The notes: a model not told the origin generated them from the letters alone. Positions 40,828 through 52,639 are shown, numbered from the stretch's first letter. The stretch: DNA of 64,000 nucleotides from Haliclona indistincta (GCA_964017065.1 OZ024785.1:7315672-7379671), one strand, 5' to 3'. Numbers and translations: made by a program.

Positions 40828-42707
40828 ATGGTACTGCGTGGAGTTCTGCTCATGTTGACTGGAATCTGGCTCACTACTACTGTGAATGTAGGGAAATCAA
40901 TGCCACCAAGTTAGTACCCCAATTCTGTTGCTAATAACACTTGTTATACCGCGTTTACACTGCCACTTGGAGCCGTGCCAGTGGCGAGCTGGAGCCGCTT
41001 TTGGTCCGATATTGGCAGCGTTTACACTGCACCATGGTCGAAAGGAGCCAAAACAATCATTGAGGCGGAGACTTCCTGTCTCAAGATCACGTGTTGCTAT
41101 ATGGCGATTCTTCCCTAGTTCCTGAGCTCGCTTGCTTGTCTGCGTCATCGCCTCCTAGCTCTTTTCAGAGCTCTTTGACCGGGAGGAAGCCTCCTAGCTC
41201 CTTTAAGAGCTCTCTGACAAGAAGGCGACGCCCTGCGTCTAGACATCGTCTTGCTGACTACCGTGGGCATTGTAGGAGATCTGTTCCACCGTCCAGCTTG
41301 CTATCTTGTGATTCACGCGTGCTTTGGCACTCCAATGGTGCACACACGTTGTTGTTGATACAAGAATTCGCATGCTCGACCACAACACGGCACGGCTCCA
41401 GCGCTGTTTTGCGTTTACACTACCAGAAAATTGGTGCCGGGCCAGTGCCGAGCCGAGCCAGCACGCTTTAAAAGTCGGGTCAAAACGGGCACGGCTCCAG
41501 ATACCCTGGCCCGGCACGGCACCGCTTTGGTCGCGTTTACACGGACAATTTTGGAGAGCCGGTGCCGCGCTGGCACGGCTCCAAGTGGCAGTGTAAACGC
41601 GGTATTAGTGCAGAGGATAAATGTAGCTGCACCCAAGAATTATTACACATTTACTTTTTATCTACAGTGTGTACAATCAGGTGGAATTGTAATATGATGC
41701 TTTGTAGCTTTAAAATGATCGAGTGTTCAGAACCCATCAAAGCTTTTCATGCTGCAATAGAAGTCCAAGACTATGATAGTGCAAGATACAGTTGCAATCG
41801 CACAACATGTACTAGTACCAGCTCAACCAACTCAGAGTGCTCAGTAGAGACGAGGACAACAACAGTTACTGAGAGCATAAGATACACCACTACCCAGCTG
41901 GTGTACCCAACCATTACAGCATGCTCTACTACCACCATCAACTCTCAGCAACAAATATGTAACTCTACTACTGACACGCACTACCCACAACGAACAAACC
42001 TACTGGACATGACAACCATAACTCCCTTCTTTACTCCTGCTCCTACTAGTGAGAATTCAACCACCATTCATGGTGTGTATATAGCAGTGATACTGGTGTT
42101 GTTAGCCATTATCATCACACTGATGATACTGATGGGTTACCTGTTCAAGAGAACAACACCACAGAGAGGACCAGTACAGACCACACACCAGTCACTGACA
42201 GACATGACCGCCAGCGACTATATGGAACCAGTAGCCCTGAGACAGCTACAAACCAGCACTGAACCAGGTCAGTGAGCCTCTACTAGACTAGAATACGATT
42301 GTGGGCTGTGTTGCAGGTTGTGTAATGATCATTGTCTGTTTTCTTTTTAACCATAAATTCTATGCACAACACAGCTAACAAGACTCCAGACATCTACTCT
42401 GAACCAGCAGACACACTGAACTACCTACACAGTGCTATTGACCGGCAAAGTACGTAGGTACAGTATAATTTTTAAAAGGCATCGAACAAAATAGTCTAGC
42501 ATTAAGTACAGTATGAAAGCTTGTGTTTCTTCTTCATGTACTACAGATGCTGATGACAACGACTACTCACTGGTACCACCTGACTCTCCTCCTCTTCCAG
42601 ACCCACCCAACAATGACAGCAACACAGCTGAATACTCTAAGCTAAATCTTGCTACAGGGCATGACTATGAGGTCGTAGAGGAGACCATGAAAGGGAAAGA
42701 AAACTAG
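40828..42707 (+). CDS. B5: group 1 receptor-like protein with ITAM-like tail
   Basis: Exons 40828-40909, 41668-42267, 42375-42449 and 42547-42707 sum to 918 nt (305 aa). Its terminal exon is almost identical to that of B4 (YSKL-x7-YEVV, DYSLV, PPLPDPP), making B4 and B5 the closest pair. Ectodomain CTIRWNCNMMLCSFK ... YSCNRTTC; the stalk has lost a few residues before the TM (APTSENSTTIHG). Intron 1 contains a 658 bp MITE. A long open frame running upstream of exon 2 through the MITE is not used, because the acceptor TCTACAG at 41661-41667 is conserved with the other units. Confidence 0.8.
40947..41604. mobile_element. 658 bp MITE with perfect 35 bp TIRs and TTA duplication
   Basis: TACCGCGTTTACACTGCCAC and the next 15 bp are exactly inverted at the other end, which finishes GTAAACGCGGTA. 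TTA flanks both sides (40944-40946, 41605-41607). A 3 bp TTA/TAA duplication is typical of PIF/Harbinger elements. Further GCGTTTACAC- and GGCACGGCTCC-type subrepeats lie inside. No transposase is seen, so it is non-autonomous. The perfect ends suggest recent insertion. Confidence 0.9.
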
Positions 42708-42811
42708 TATAGATAAGACAGACACAAAAACATCAATATTTTTGTTGTATATTTTATGGTACAACGATAACATCTGTTCAGTGATGTAATACATACATAC
42801 ACTGGTCACAG

Positions 42812-42856
42812 TATATCAGTACACAACACCACAACACTATCAGTCAGTATAGAGTG
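42812..42856 (+). promoter_or_regulatory. conserved B-array core promoter, unit B6
   Basis: TATATC then CTATCAGTCAGTATAGAGTG. The ATG at 42860 begins 4 bp after the block, the shortest spacing in the array. Confidence 0.65.
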
Positions 42857-42859
42857 CTG

Positions 42860-43954
42860 ATGGTACTGGCAGGAATGACATTGTGTGGAACTCTACTAGT
42901 GCTGACTGGAATCTGGCTCACTACTACTGTGAGTGTACAAGGACTAGGAAGTAGGTCAATACATAAAGTCACTCTATTATGAGAATGTGTAAACAGCTGA
43001 AAAAATCACTCCATTTTAATCTCTATCTACAGCAATGTGTATGATACCCTGGAGACAATTATTTTCAGATTGCGAACCAGTTCGTACTACAGGTACATGT
43101 GGAATTGTCAGAGCTGACTTGTATGTAGAAATAACTAGAGATCTCAATCCAACTACTACAACTACATACACCTGCAATTGCTCAACTTGTAGTCCAATCA
43201 GTACCAGCAGCATGATCACATCTGAGCACAGCTGTGACACTATCACTACTACTACTATCAACCAATGCCCCACTATAACCAACTCCTCCTCTCCTGCTAC
43301 AATGTCTAACTCAGCAGCACTAGGTGCCATTCATGGTGGGTATATAGCAGTGATACTGGTGTTGGTAGTCATTATCATCACACTGGTGATACTGATGGTT
43401 TACCTGTTCAAGAGAACAACACCACAGAGAGGACCAGTACAGACTACACACCAGTCACTGACAGACATGACCGCCAGTGACTATATGGAACCAGTAGCTC
43501 TGAGACAGCTACAAACCAGCTCTGAACCAGGTCAGTGAGCCTCAGAGAACATGTGTTTACGCTGTATGATTGTTACCTGTTCTTTCCCTATTAGCTAACA
43601 ACACACCAGAGGCTTATTCTGAACCACTCCAACACCTACACAGTGTTACTAGTGGACCAGGTAGGTACACAACAGGAGGCTTCAAAACAACAATATCTGT
43701 TTAAACATGGAAACCAAATTTTGTCACTTTTTTCACCAAACACAGATCATGCTAGCAACAGCAACGACTACACAGTTGCACAACCAGACCCTCCTGAATA
43801 TAACAAACTTCATCACCCACCAGACCCTCCCTCTCATCCTCCTCTTCCAGACCCTCCCAACAATGACAGCAACACAGCTGAATACTCTAAACTCAATCTT
43901 GCTGATCATGACTATGAGGTCGTAGAGGAGACCAGGAGAGAGAAGGAAAACTAG
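42860..43954 (+). CDS. B6: group 1 receptor-like protein, short stalk
   Basis: Exons 42860-42950, 43033-43530, 43595-43660 and 43746-43954 sum to 864 nt (287 aa), the shortest intact member. The ectodomain is of a second kind (CMIPWRQLFSDCEPVRTTGTC ... RADLYVEITRD ... YTCNCSTC), shared with B13 and B15. The stalk is short and includes TTTINQCP, the unit that is amplified in B13. TM GGYIAVILVLVVIIITLVIL. Tail: DYMEPVAL, AYSEP, DYTVAQPDPP, EYNKL, SHPPLPDPP, EYSKLNLADHDYEVVEE, giving YSKL-x6-YEVV, an ITAM-like pair, plus one extra YxxL. Confidence 0.8.
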
Positions 43955-44074
43955 TATGTAGATAAGACAGACACAAAAACATCAATATTGTATTTTTATA
44001 CTTGAAATAATGTTCATTTAATTTTAACCATTCATAACATCTGTTTAGTGATGTAATATACTCATTGGTCTCAG

Positions 44075-44122
44075 TATAATTATCAGCACACACACCACAA
44101 CACTATCAGTCAGTATAGAGTG
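44075..44122 (+). promoter_or_regulatory. conserved B-array core promoter, unit B7
   Basis: TATAATTA then CTATCAGTCAGTATAGAGTG. ATG 12 bp downstream. Confidence 0.62.
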
Positions 44123-44134
44123 CTGCTGGTGAGA

Positions 44135-46118
44135 ATGATGTTGTGCGGAACTCTACTCGTACTGACTGGGATCTGGCTCAATGCTGCAATGGCTGCAGAA
44201 CGTAGTAAGTTTCTTTGCTAGCACTATGAAAATTAATGTGTAGCAAGTTATGAACTGCTTGTCAGAAAATGCTTATTTTTACACAGGAGAAAAGTGCAAG
44301 TATAGTAGACCAGAATGTACTAAAATTGTTGACACTGAACTATAAATTATGTAAAAGTCAAGCCTAGGCTTCTGAGTTCAACTAGGCACCGAAGGTGCTT
44401 ATGCCTCGGTGGAATGTTATGCATACATGCCTGTCTGACTAAATACGCTGAACTGAAACACACAAGCAGTAATGAAAGTCTGCTGTTGCTAGTTGAACAC
44501 TATGCAAGTGGCTGACAACTTATAAAATCATTACGAAGTTCACAAATTAAAGTTTGTCATGCCTAATTTTGCACCTCATATGAGAGACATTAAATCTGAC
44601 ATGGTATTCAATAATGGCGATGAATATTTTACATAATATTTTACTAGTGAGATGTAAGGAGTAAAGAAAAGAAAATAAACATACACAGTAAAGTTAAACT
44701 GCAGCTGTTGTACCTTTCTGTACAGCAATCACAATGCAGTATAATAGTTATGCAATCAGAAGCCAATCAGTGCTGACCACTAATTCAACTGGGCGTGTCT
44801 ATGTTGTTCAGGGCACAGCACGTACAACGAGCGAGATAGCGTCCATAGCTTGCTTGCACAATTCCTTTGGACATACGATGTAACCTATCAGCTTTTAGGC
44901 AGTCAACTGTGGATATTTTTGTCTACGGAGAACTCTAGATCGCCAGCAACGGCCATAGATCGCGAGGTAAGCAAAGCTACGCCATAACTCTAGAACGCAG
45001 CTTCATATACAAGTCTGCCGTGCTGTTCTGAAGTAAAGGCGAACTCACTAGCTGTAAGGCAGCCAGCAATACACAACTTTGTCTTTACATCAGCAACTAG
45101 ATCGCCAGCCGGCGATCGCGAGGTAAGCAATCACGCTATAACTCACGAACAGAGCCTTATAACCAAAATCCTTACAATTCATTTTCAAGCAAATATCGAC
45201 TTTAGCTTGTGTTGCAACTTTCAGCGCTTAGTTTTCTGCGAGCGACGAGAAATCCTGCCGACAGACAGACACACACACACACACACACACAGACACGACT
45301 ACTGTATGCCCCGTGGCTCCGCCCACCGAGGCATAACAACTACATATGTATTACAACGTACATTTGCTATAACACAACTTGCAGTCTTAGCAAGATCATT
45401 GCCAGCAATACAACTCAAGCATGTCCTACTACTGCTGGGAATTCCAGCAATCCACCATGTCCTGGAGTTATTCATGGTGGGTATGTAGCAGTGATACTGG
45501 TGTTGGTAGCCATTATCATCACACTGGTGATACTGATGGGTTACCTGTTCAAGAGAACAACACCACAGAGAGGACCAGTACAGACTACACACCAGCCACT
45601 GACAGACATGACCGCCAGTGACTATATGGAACCAGTAGCTCTGAGACAGCTACAAACCAGCACTGAACCAGGTCAGAGAATGCATGTTTGCACTGTATGA
45701 TTGTTGCCTGTTCTTTCCCTATTAGCTAACAACACACCAGAGGTTTATTCTGAACCAATCAACCACCTACACAGTGTTACTAGTGGACAAGGTACATGTA
45801 GGTACACAATAGGAGGCTTCAGACCAACAATATCTGTTTATGCATGGAAACCATGTTTTGTCACTTTTTTCACAAAACACAGATCATGCTAGCAACAGCA
45901 ATGACTACACAGTTGTACAACCAGACCCTCCTAACACAGAATATAACAAACTTCATCACTCACCCAACCCTCCCTCTCATTCTCCTCTACCAGACCCTCC
46001 CAATAATGACAGCAACACAGCTGAATACTCTAAGCTAAATCTTGCTGAGCATGACTATGAGGTTGTTACTGTAGAGGAGACCAGGAGAGAGAAGGAGAGG
46101 ACCCCAGAGAAAATGTAG
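44135..46118 (+). pseudogene. B7: group 1 gene with exon 2 interrupted by a transposon
   Basis: Signal exon 44135-44201 is intact (MMLCGTLLVLTGIWL). Exon 2 starts normally at 44287 (acceptor ACACAG) and encodes a short Cys segment up to VDTEL, then meets a stop and a foldback element of about 1 kb. Coding sequence resumes after about 45336 (YICYNTTCSL ... TM GGYVAVILVLVAII) to 45671, followed by intact exons 45726-45791 and 45893-46118 (EYNKL, YSKL-x6-YEVV). The tail is thus preserved while the ectodomain is split. Unless the element is spliced out, the copy is non-functional. Confidence 0.75.
44384..45336. mobile_element. foldback element of about 0.95 kb in B7 exon 2
   Basis: Ends carry TTATGCCTCGGTGG (left) and its inverse CCACCGAGGCATAA (right, 45323-45336). 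A related, longer element sits in B11 with the same right end (GTGGCTCCGCCCACCGAGGC) and shared interior (CAATCAGAAGCCAATCAGTG). The left boundary is approximate. No ORF resembling a transposase. Confidence 0.7.
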
Positions 46119-46253
46119 AACACAAGACTAAAAATCATAAAGACATTAACACATTGATATTTGTATTGTAATGTATTCCTATAGAATGTGGTTAGTGTTC
46201 ACTGTCCATGGGTCACACAGCAGCATCTGTTCAGTAATGTACATTGGTCACAG

Positions 46254-46295
46254 TATAACAGTACACAACACAACACTATCAGTCAGTATAGAGTG
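46254..46295 (+). promoter_or_regulatory. conserved B-array core promoter, unit B8
   Basis: TATAACAG then CTATCAGTCAGTATAGAGTG. ATG 23 bp downstream. Confidence 0.65.
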
Positions 46296-46317
46296 CTGCC
46301 ACTAGCTGCTGGTGAGA

Positions 46318-47564
46318 ATGGTACTGAATGGAGTTCTGCTCATGTTGACTGGAATCTGGTTCACTACTACTGTATGTGAAGGGGGATCAAAGCCAAGTTA
46401 GTACCCCAATTCTGTCGATGAAAATACTTGGTAGTCTTAACTAAAATGTATAGCGGCACCTGGATTATTTGACATTAATTTTATCTACAGCATGTACAAT
46501 CAGCTGGAAATGTAATAGAATGAATTGCAGCTTTAAAAATATCACGTGCAGTGATCACATTAAAGCTCTTAATGCTGAAATAGAAGTTCACACTGCTAGT
46601 GCAACATACAGATGCAGTTGTAATCGCACAACATGTACTGGTATCAGCTCAACCAACTCAGAGTGCTCAGTAGAGACGAGGACAACAACAGTTACCGAGA
46701 CCACAAGATACACCACTGCCCAGCTGGTGTACCCAACCATTACAGCATGCTCCACTACCACCATCAACTCTCAGCAACAAATATGTAACTCTACTACTGA
46801 CAAGCATCACACACAACAGACTAACCTACTGCACATGACAACCATAACTCCCTTCTTTACTCCTGTTCTTACCAAATGCATCTCTACCAGTGAGAATTCG
46901 TCAACTGCCATTCATGGTGGGTATATAGCAGTGATACTGGTGTTGGTAGCCATTATCATCACACTGGTGATACTGATGGGTTACCTGTTCAAGAGAACAC
47001 CACCACAGAGAGGACCAGTACAGACTACACACCAGTCACTGACAGACATGACCGCCAGTGACTATATGGAACCAGTAGCTCTGAGACAGCTACAGACCAG
47101 CACTGAACCAGGTCAGTGAGCCTCAGAGAATGTGTGTTTGCACTGTATGATTGTTGCCTGTTCTTTCCCTATTAGCTAACAACACACCAGAGGCTTATTC
47201 TGAACCAATCAACCACCTACACAGTGTTACTAGTGGACAAGGTAGGTATACAATAGGAGGCTTCATACCAACAATATCTGTTTATGCATGGAAACCATGT
47301 TTTGTCACTTTTTCACCAAACACAGATCATGCTAGCAACAGCAACGACTACACAGTTGCACAACCAGACCCTCCTAACACAGAATATAACAAACTTTATC
47401 ACCCACCAGACCCTCCCTCTCGCCCTCCTCTTCCAGACCCTCCCAACAATGACAGCAACACAGCTGAATACTCTAAGCTAAATCTTGCTACAGGGCATGT
47501 CTATGATGTTGTTACTGTAGAGGAGACCAGGAGAGAGAAGGGGAGGACCCCAGAGAAAATGTAG
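46318..47564 (+). CDS. B8: group 1 receptor-like protein with ITAM-like tail
   Basis: Exons 46318-46396, 46491-47111, 47176-47241 and 47326-47564 sum to 1005 nt (334 aa). The ectodomain is of the B4/B5 kind (CTISWKCNRMNCSFK ... ALNAEIEV ... CSCNRTTC), whereas exons 3-4 are of the B6/B7/B15 kind (AYSEP, DYTVAQPDPP, EYNKLYHPP, PPLPDPP, EYSKLNLATGHVYDVV), so the gene looks like a recombinant of two subtypes. TM GGYIAVILVLVAIIITLVIL. YSKL-x7-YDVV is ITAM-like. The C-terminus is extended by RREKGRTPEKM. Confidence 0.8.
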
Positions 47565-47700
47565 AACACAAGACTAAAAATCATAAAGACATTAACACAT
47601 CGATATTTTGTATTGTAATGTATTCCTATATGATGTGGTTAGTGTTCACTGTCCATGGGTCACACAGTAGGATCTGTTCAGTAATGTACATTGGTCACAG

Positions 47701-47741
47701 TATAACAGTACAATCACAACGCTATCAGTCAGTATAGAGTG
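47701..47741 (+). promoter_or_regulatory. conserved B-array core promoter, unit B9
   Basis: TATAACAG then CTATCAGTCAGTATAGAGTG. ATG 3 bp downstream. Confidence 0.63.
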
Positions 47742-47744
47742 CTG

Positions 47745-48973
47745 ATGGTACTGACAGGAATGACATGTGGAACTCTACTAGTGCTGACTGGAATCTGGCT
47801 CACTACTACTGTGTCAACCAGTGACATAGTACAAGGTAAAGCAACAATATTAATATGCAAGACAAGCTATGACAAAAAGAGCATAATATGATATTTATTT
47901 GTAGTAAACTGTGAAAGTCTTGGGAATGAACTGCAAACATACTGTAAAAACGTAAGCTGTGACATCACCAGTGTTGAACTGTATGTACAAGTCAAGTTTC
48001 GGGATACCGATTTAGAAACATTATGTACCACAATGTCACACATTTGCAATAGCTCAATGTGTAACGCAATCACTCCAACCAGTTCGAGTATGAATGAGAC
48101 ATATCAACTGACAAGCACTGGTACTACTATCAGCCCAACGTGCCCCACCATGAGCAACCCCCAGCAAATGTGGACTCAGTGTACCACCACACCTATTACC
48201 GAACATCTATGTACCACACAACCTCCCAGCACGAACACACTAGACAAGAGCTATATGACCAGAATACCAATGTACATCTGGGTTATTATAGGAGCTCTAC
48301 TAGTGTTGATCATAATGCTAGTTATAGCGCTAATACTAGTGATGTGCTGTCTGGTCAGAGCCAAGAAGACGACAACAGTGATGGTGAAGAATACCTGTCA
48401 ACCGGTAGCCATGAGTCAACTACAAACCAGCACTGAATCAGGTAACTATTAGTATATGTCGCAAAACCACTTATAAGTAATTCCTAAAATAGAAACTTGC
48501 TCATACTATTACTCGCAATATAGTCTAAATGGACGTTTGATAAGCATGAAGGTCTAGCACTCTTGAGATCCTTTTTACCTCAAAAGGTCGTGATAAGAGA
48601 CCCGGGCTTTTATTCAATGATGCAAAATGTTAAGGGTTGTAACATTTGATTCTGCACAATAAAGGCCTTCTCTGGTTTTCTCTCCTATTCAGTTGTGCAG
48701 CAAAGGTCTCCCTCCCATCATTTCTCTCTCACTGACAATCCTGCGTATGCAGCTCTGCAACAAGAGCTACATACTAGACCTCTTTCTCCCCCTCTCATTA
48801 ACAGTGCTGCATATTCAGCTCTGCTACAAGAGCTTTTCTCTCATCCTCCTCTTCCAGACCCTACCAATAATGACAGCAACACAGCTGAATGCAATCTTGC
48901 TGAGCATGTCTATGAGGTCGTACAAAGACCAGGACAGTACCATAGAGAAAGTGCAGTAGAACATAGACAATAA
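47745..48973 (+). CDS. B9: group 2 receptor-like protein
   Basis: Three exons, 47745-47835, 47905-48441 and 48693-48973, sum to 909 nt (302 aa). The signal exon is the same as in group 1 (CGTLLVLTGIWLTTTVS). The ectodomain is VNCESLGNELQTYC ... VELYVQVK ... ICNSSMCN. The stalk is shorter, and the TM helix differs from group 1 (YIWVIIGALLVLIIMLVIAL), followed by CCLVRAKK. The tail is encoded by a single last exon: YAALQQEL, YSALLQEL, HPPLPDP, then EHVYEVVQRPGQY. YAAL and YSAL are YxxL motifs about 22 residues apart. The final intron of 251 bp contains sequence conserved among all group 2 copies. Confidence 0.78.
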
Positions 48974-49085
48974 GAAGTCATAAAGACAATGCACATTGAT
49001 ATTTCATATTGTAATGTATTTCAATCGTGTTCACTGTCCATGGGTCACACAGCACCATCTGTTCAGTAATGTACATTGGTCACAG

Positions 49086-49127
49086 TATAACAGTACACAA
49101 CACAACACTATCAGTCAGTATAGAGTG
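49086..49127 (+). promoter_or_regulatory. conserved B-array core promoter, unit B10
   Basis: TATAACAG then CTATCAGTCAGTATAGAGTG. ATG 3 bp downstream. Confidence 0.64.
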
Positions 49128-49130
49128 CTG

Positions 49131-50602
49131 ATGGTACTGGCAAGAATGACATTGTGTGGAACTCTACTAGTACTGACTGGAATCTGGCTCACTACTACTG
49201 TGAGTGCAACAGGTGACCCACGAGAAGAAGCACAAGGTAAAGGAACAATAACACTAATATTAATATAGCAAGACAAGCTATGACAAAAAGAGCATAATAT
49301 AATGTTTATCTATAGCAAAGTGCGAAAATCTTTGGGAAAAACTGAACGAAGAAAGTGGAAACATAATCTGTGAAATCATTAGTGCTGAACTGTATGTAGA
49401 AGCCAAGGATTCGGATACCAGTTCAGGAACATCGTGTAACACCACAATATCATGCATTTGCAATAGCACAATGTGTAATGCAATCACTCCAACCAGTTCA
49501 AGTATGAACATGATAAATCAACTGACAAGCACTAGTACTATCAGCCAAACTACGAATGAGACAAATCAACTGACAAGCACTAGTACTATCAGCCAAACTA
49601 TGAACGAGACAAATCAACTGACAAGCACTGGTACTATCAGCCAAACTACGAACGAGACAAATCAACTGACAAGAAGTAGTACTAACGAGACAAATCAACT
49701 GACAAGCACTAGTACTATCAGCCAAACTACGAACATGATAAATCAACTGACAAGCACTGGTACTACTATCAGCCCAACATGTCCCACCATGAACAACTCA
49801 CAGCAAATGTATACGACCACAACTATTACCAAACATCTATGTACCACACAACCTCCCAGCACGAACACACTAGACAAGGGCTCTATGACCATGATACCAA
49901 CGTATATTATAGTTATCATAGGAGCTCTACTAGTGTTGATTATAATGCTAGTTATAGCGCTAATAGAAGTGATGGGCTGTCTGGTCAAAGCCAAGAAGAC
50001 AATAGTGATCATGAAGAATACCCGTCAACCGGTAGCCATGAGTCAACTACAAACCAGCACTGAACCAGGTAACTATTAGTATATTATGTCGCAAAAGCAC
50101 TTATAAGTATTTTCTAAAATAGAAAGCAGGTTTGAAAAACTTGCATCATACTATTACACTCCCAGTATAGTCTAAATGGACGTTTGATAAGTGTGAAGGT
50201 CTAGCACTCTTGAGAGTGCGAGTTAGATACTTTTTACCTCAAAAGGTCGTGATAAGAGACCCGGGCTTTTATTCAATGCTGCGAAATGTTAAGAGTTATA
50301 ATGTTTGATTCTGCAAAATAAAGGTCTTCTCTGGTTTTCTCTCCTATTCAGTTGTGCAGCAAAGGCCTTCCTTCCATCATTTCTCTCTCACTAACAATGC
50401 TGCGTATTCAGCTCTGCAACAGGAGCTACTTACTCCTCTTTCTTCCCCTCTCACTAACAATCCTGCGTATTCAGCTCTGCTACAAGAGCTCTCCTCTCAT
50501 CTTCCTCTTCCAGACCCTCCCAATAATGACAGCAACACAGCTGAGTGCAATCTTGCTGAGCATGTCTATGATGCCGTAGAGGAGACCAGAACAGGACTGT
50601 AG
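49131..50602 (+). CDS. B10: group 2 receptor-like protein with repeat-expanded stalk
   Basis: Exons 49131-49236, 49316-50068 and 50352-50602 sum to 1110 nt (369 aa), the longest intact group 2 member. The extra length is a stalk repeat: NETNQLTSTSTISQTT-like 16-residue units (about 49505-49765), some shortened, rich in Thr/Ser and NxT sites. Ectodomain AKCENLWEKLNEESG ... AELYVEAK ... CICNSTMCN. TM helix YIIVIIGALLVLIIMLVIAL, then GCLVKAKK. Tail: YSALQQEL, YSALLQEL, LPLPDPP, EHVYDAVEETR. YDAV replaces the usual YEVV. Confidence 0.78.
49505..49765 (+). repeat. 48 bp coding tandem repeat in the B10 stalk
   Basis: Five to six copies of a unit encoding NQLTSTSTISQT(T/M)NET, in frame, some truncated. 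It expands the extracellular Thr/Ser-rich stalk without disturbing the frame. Confidence 0.9.
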
Positions 50603-50735
50603 AGAAAGTGCAGTAGAACACACAAAGACAAAAATTGATATTTCGTATTGTAATGTATTTTTATAGAATGTGGTTAGTGTTCACTGTCCATGGGTCACAC
50701 AGTAGCATCTGTTCAGTAATGTACATTGGTCACAG

Positions 50736-50777
50736 TATAACAGTACACAACACAACACTATCAGTCAGTATAGAGTG
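50736..50777 (+). promoter_or_regulatory. conserved B-array core promoter, unit B11
   Basis: TATAACAG then CTATCAGTCAGTATAGAGTG, intact although the gene it precedes is broken. ATG 18 bp downstream. Confidence 0.6.
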
Positions 50778-50919
50778 CTGCTGGTACTGACAAGAATGGC
50801 ATTATGTGGAACTCTACTAGTGCTGACTGGAATCTGGCTCGCTATTACTATGAGTACAACAGGTGACCTATGACCAAAATTAAGGTAAAGGAACAATAAC
50901 ATTAATATTAATGAAAGCA

Positions 50920-52143
50920 CCTAAAGCGGTGCTGATGCCTCGGTATATTTCCATGCATTGTGTTATACACTGGACATGCTTTGACAACACAAAGCTACTG
51001 CAGTTATTTTACAAGTTAAAGTATACTGCAACAAGACTACTGCACTCATTGCTGTGAGAATACTGCTAAAAACATACACATTAAAGTTAAACTGCAACTG
51101 TTGTACCTCTCTGTACAGCAATCGGTTATGCAATCAGAAGCCAATCAGTGCTGACCACTAATTCAACTAGGCGTGTCTATAATGTTCACGGCACAGCACG
51201 TACAACGAGCAAGATAGCGTCCATAGCTTGCTTACACACTTTCTTTAGACATACACTGCTATCCTGTAACCTATCAGCTTCTAGGCAGTCAACTGTGGAT
51301 AGTTTTGTCTACGGAGAACTCTAGATCGCCAGCAACGGCTACTCGATCGTGAGGTAAGCAAAGCTACGCCATAACTCGCCAGAACGCAGCTTCATATACA
51401 AGTTTGCCATGCTGTTCTGAAGTAAAGGCGAACTCACTAGCTGTAAGGCAGCCAGCAATAGACGATTTTGTCTTTACATCAACCAACATACACAAAATAT
51501 CAAACACAACTATCTACCATTCCACAAACACAGTAAAATATCTAACATTCTACAAACACGGCAACAACTGCAGATGCATGTGTACATGATTTCTGTACAG
51601 CAAATATAGCACAATTCCTGTACAGTAACTATCCACCATTCCACAAACACAGCAACTGCAGATGCATCTATACAGGATTTCTGGCTTTAGTTATGCAATC
51701 AGAAGCCAATCAGTGCTAACCACAATTCAACTGGGCGTGTCTACAGTGTTTATGCATACCACACCACGAGCTAAATAGCTCTCATAGCTTGCTTACACGG
51801 TCTCTCTGGCCTGCGCTGCTATCCTGTAGTAAAATTATAACCTAAGAGCTTCTAGACAGTCAACTGTGAGTAGTATTGTTTTCTGAGAAGTCCGGATCGT
51901 CAGCAAAAGCAATCTAGGTGAGCAAACCACGCCATAACTCTAGAACAAAGCTTTGTATCGAACTTTCGCTAGTTCACAACCGAGATAATATTGAGTTATA
52001 CCTGCACTGCAAGTTTCAGAGCTCACCGTTCGGCGTGCGCTGCAAAAATAGTGTAACAGACAGACTTACTGACAGACTGAATGAATGAACGACAGACAAC
52101 GCGATTACTGTATGCCTCGTGGCTCCGCCCACCGAGGCATAAT
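50920..52143. mobile_element. foldback element of about 1.2 kb in B11 intron 1
   Basis: It shares ends with the B7 element (GATGCCTCGGT left, CACCGAGGCATAATA right) and interior blocks such as GCAATCAGAAGCCAATCAGT, which occurs twice here (about 51130 and 51694), so this copy carries an internal duplication. Left boundary approximate. Confidence 0.7.
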
Positions 52144-52639
52144 AAAATCTCATGCAAGACAAGCTATGACAAAAAGAGTGTAATAATTATAATAATTATT
52201 TGTCTACATAAAAGTGCAAAAGTCTTTGGAATAAAGTGATACAATGTGAACACAGAATGTGTGAAACGCCAGTGCTGTACTGTATGTAGAAGCCATGGTT
52301 TTGTTCACCAGTTCAGACACACCATGTACCACAATATTATACATTTGCAATAGCACAAAGTATAATGCAATCACTCCAACTAGTTCGAGTATGAACAAGA
52401 TAAATCAACCGACAAGCACTGGTACTGAACCAGTAGCTATTAGTATATGTCGCAAAAGCACTTATAAGTAATTCCTAAAATAGAAACTTGCTCATACTAT
52501 TACACTCCCAGTATAGTCTAAATGGACGTTTGATAAGTGTGAAGGTCTACCACTCTTGAGAGTCCCAGTTAGATACCTCAAAAGGTCGTGATAAGAGACC
52601 CGGGCTTTTATTCAAGAAAATACAGTGCTGTGAAATGTT

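Noticed and set aside
41562..41667. N-terminal extension of B5 exon 2 through the MITE
   Set aside because: The acceptor TCTACAG at the homologous position is conserved in B1-B8, and the extension is transposon sequence.
45207..45330. Coding extension of the B7 tail frame to 45209
   Set aside because: The first 40 residues are read through the end of the foldback element (CA repeat and GGCTCCGCCCACC), not family sequence.
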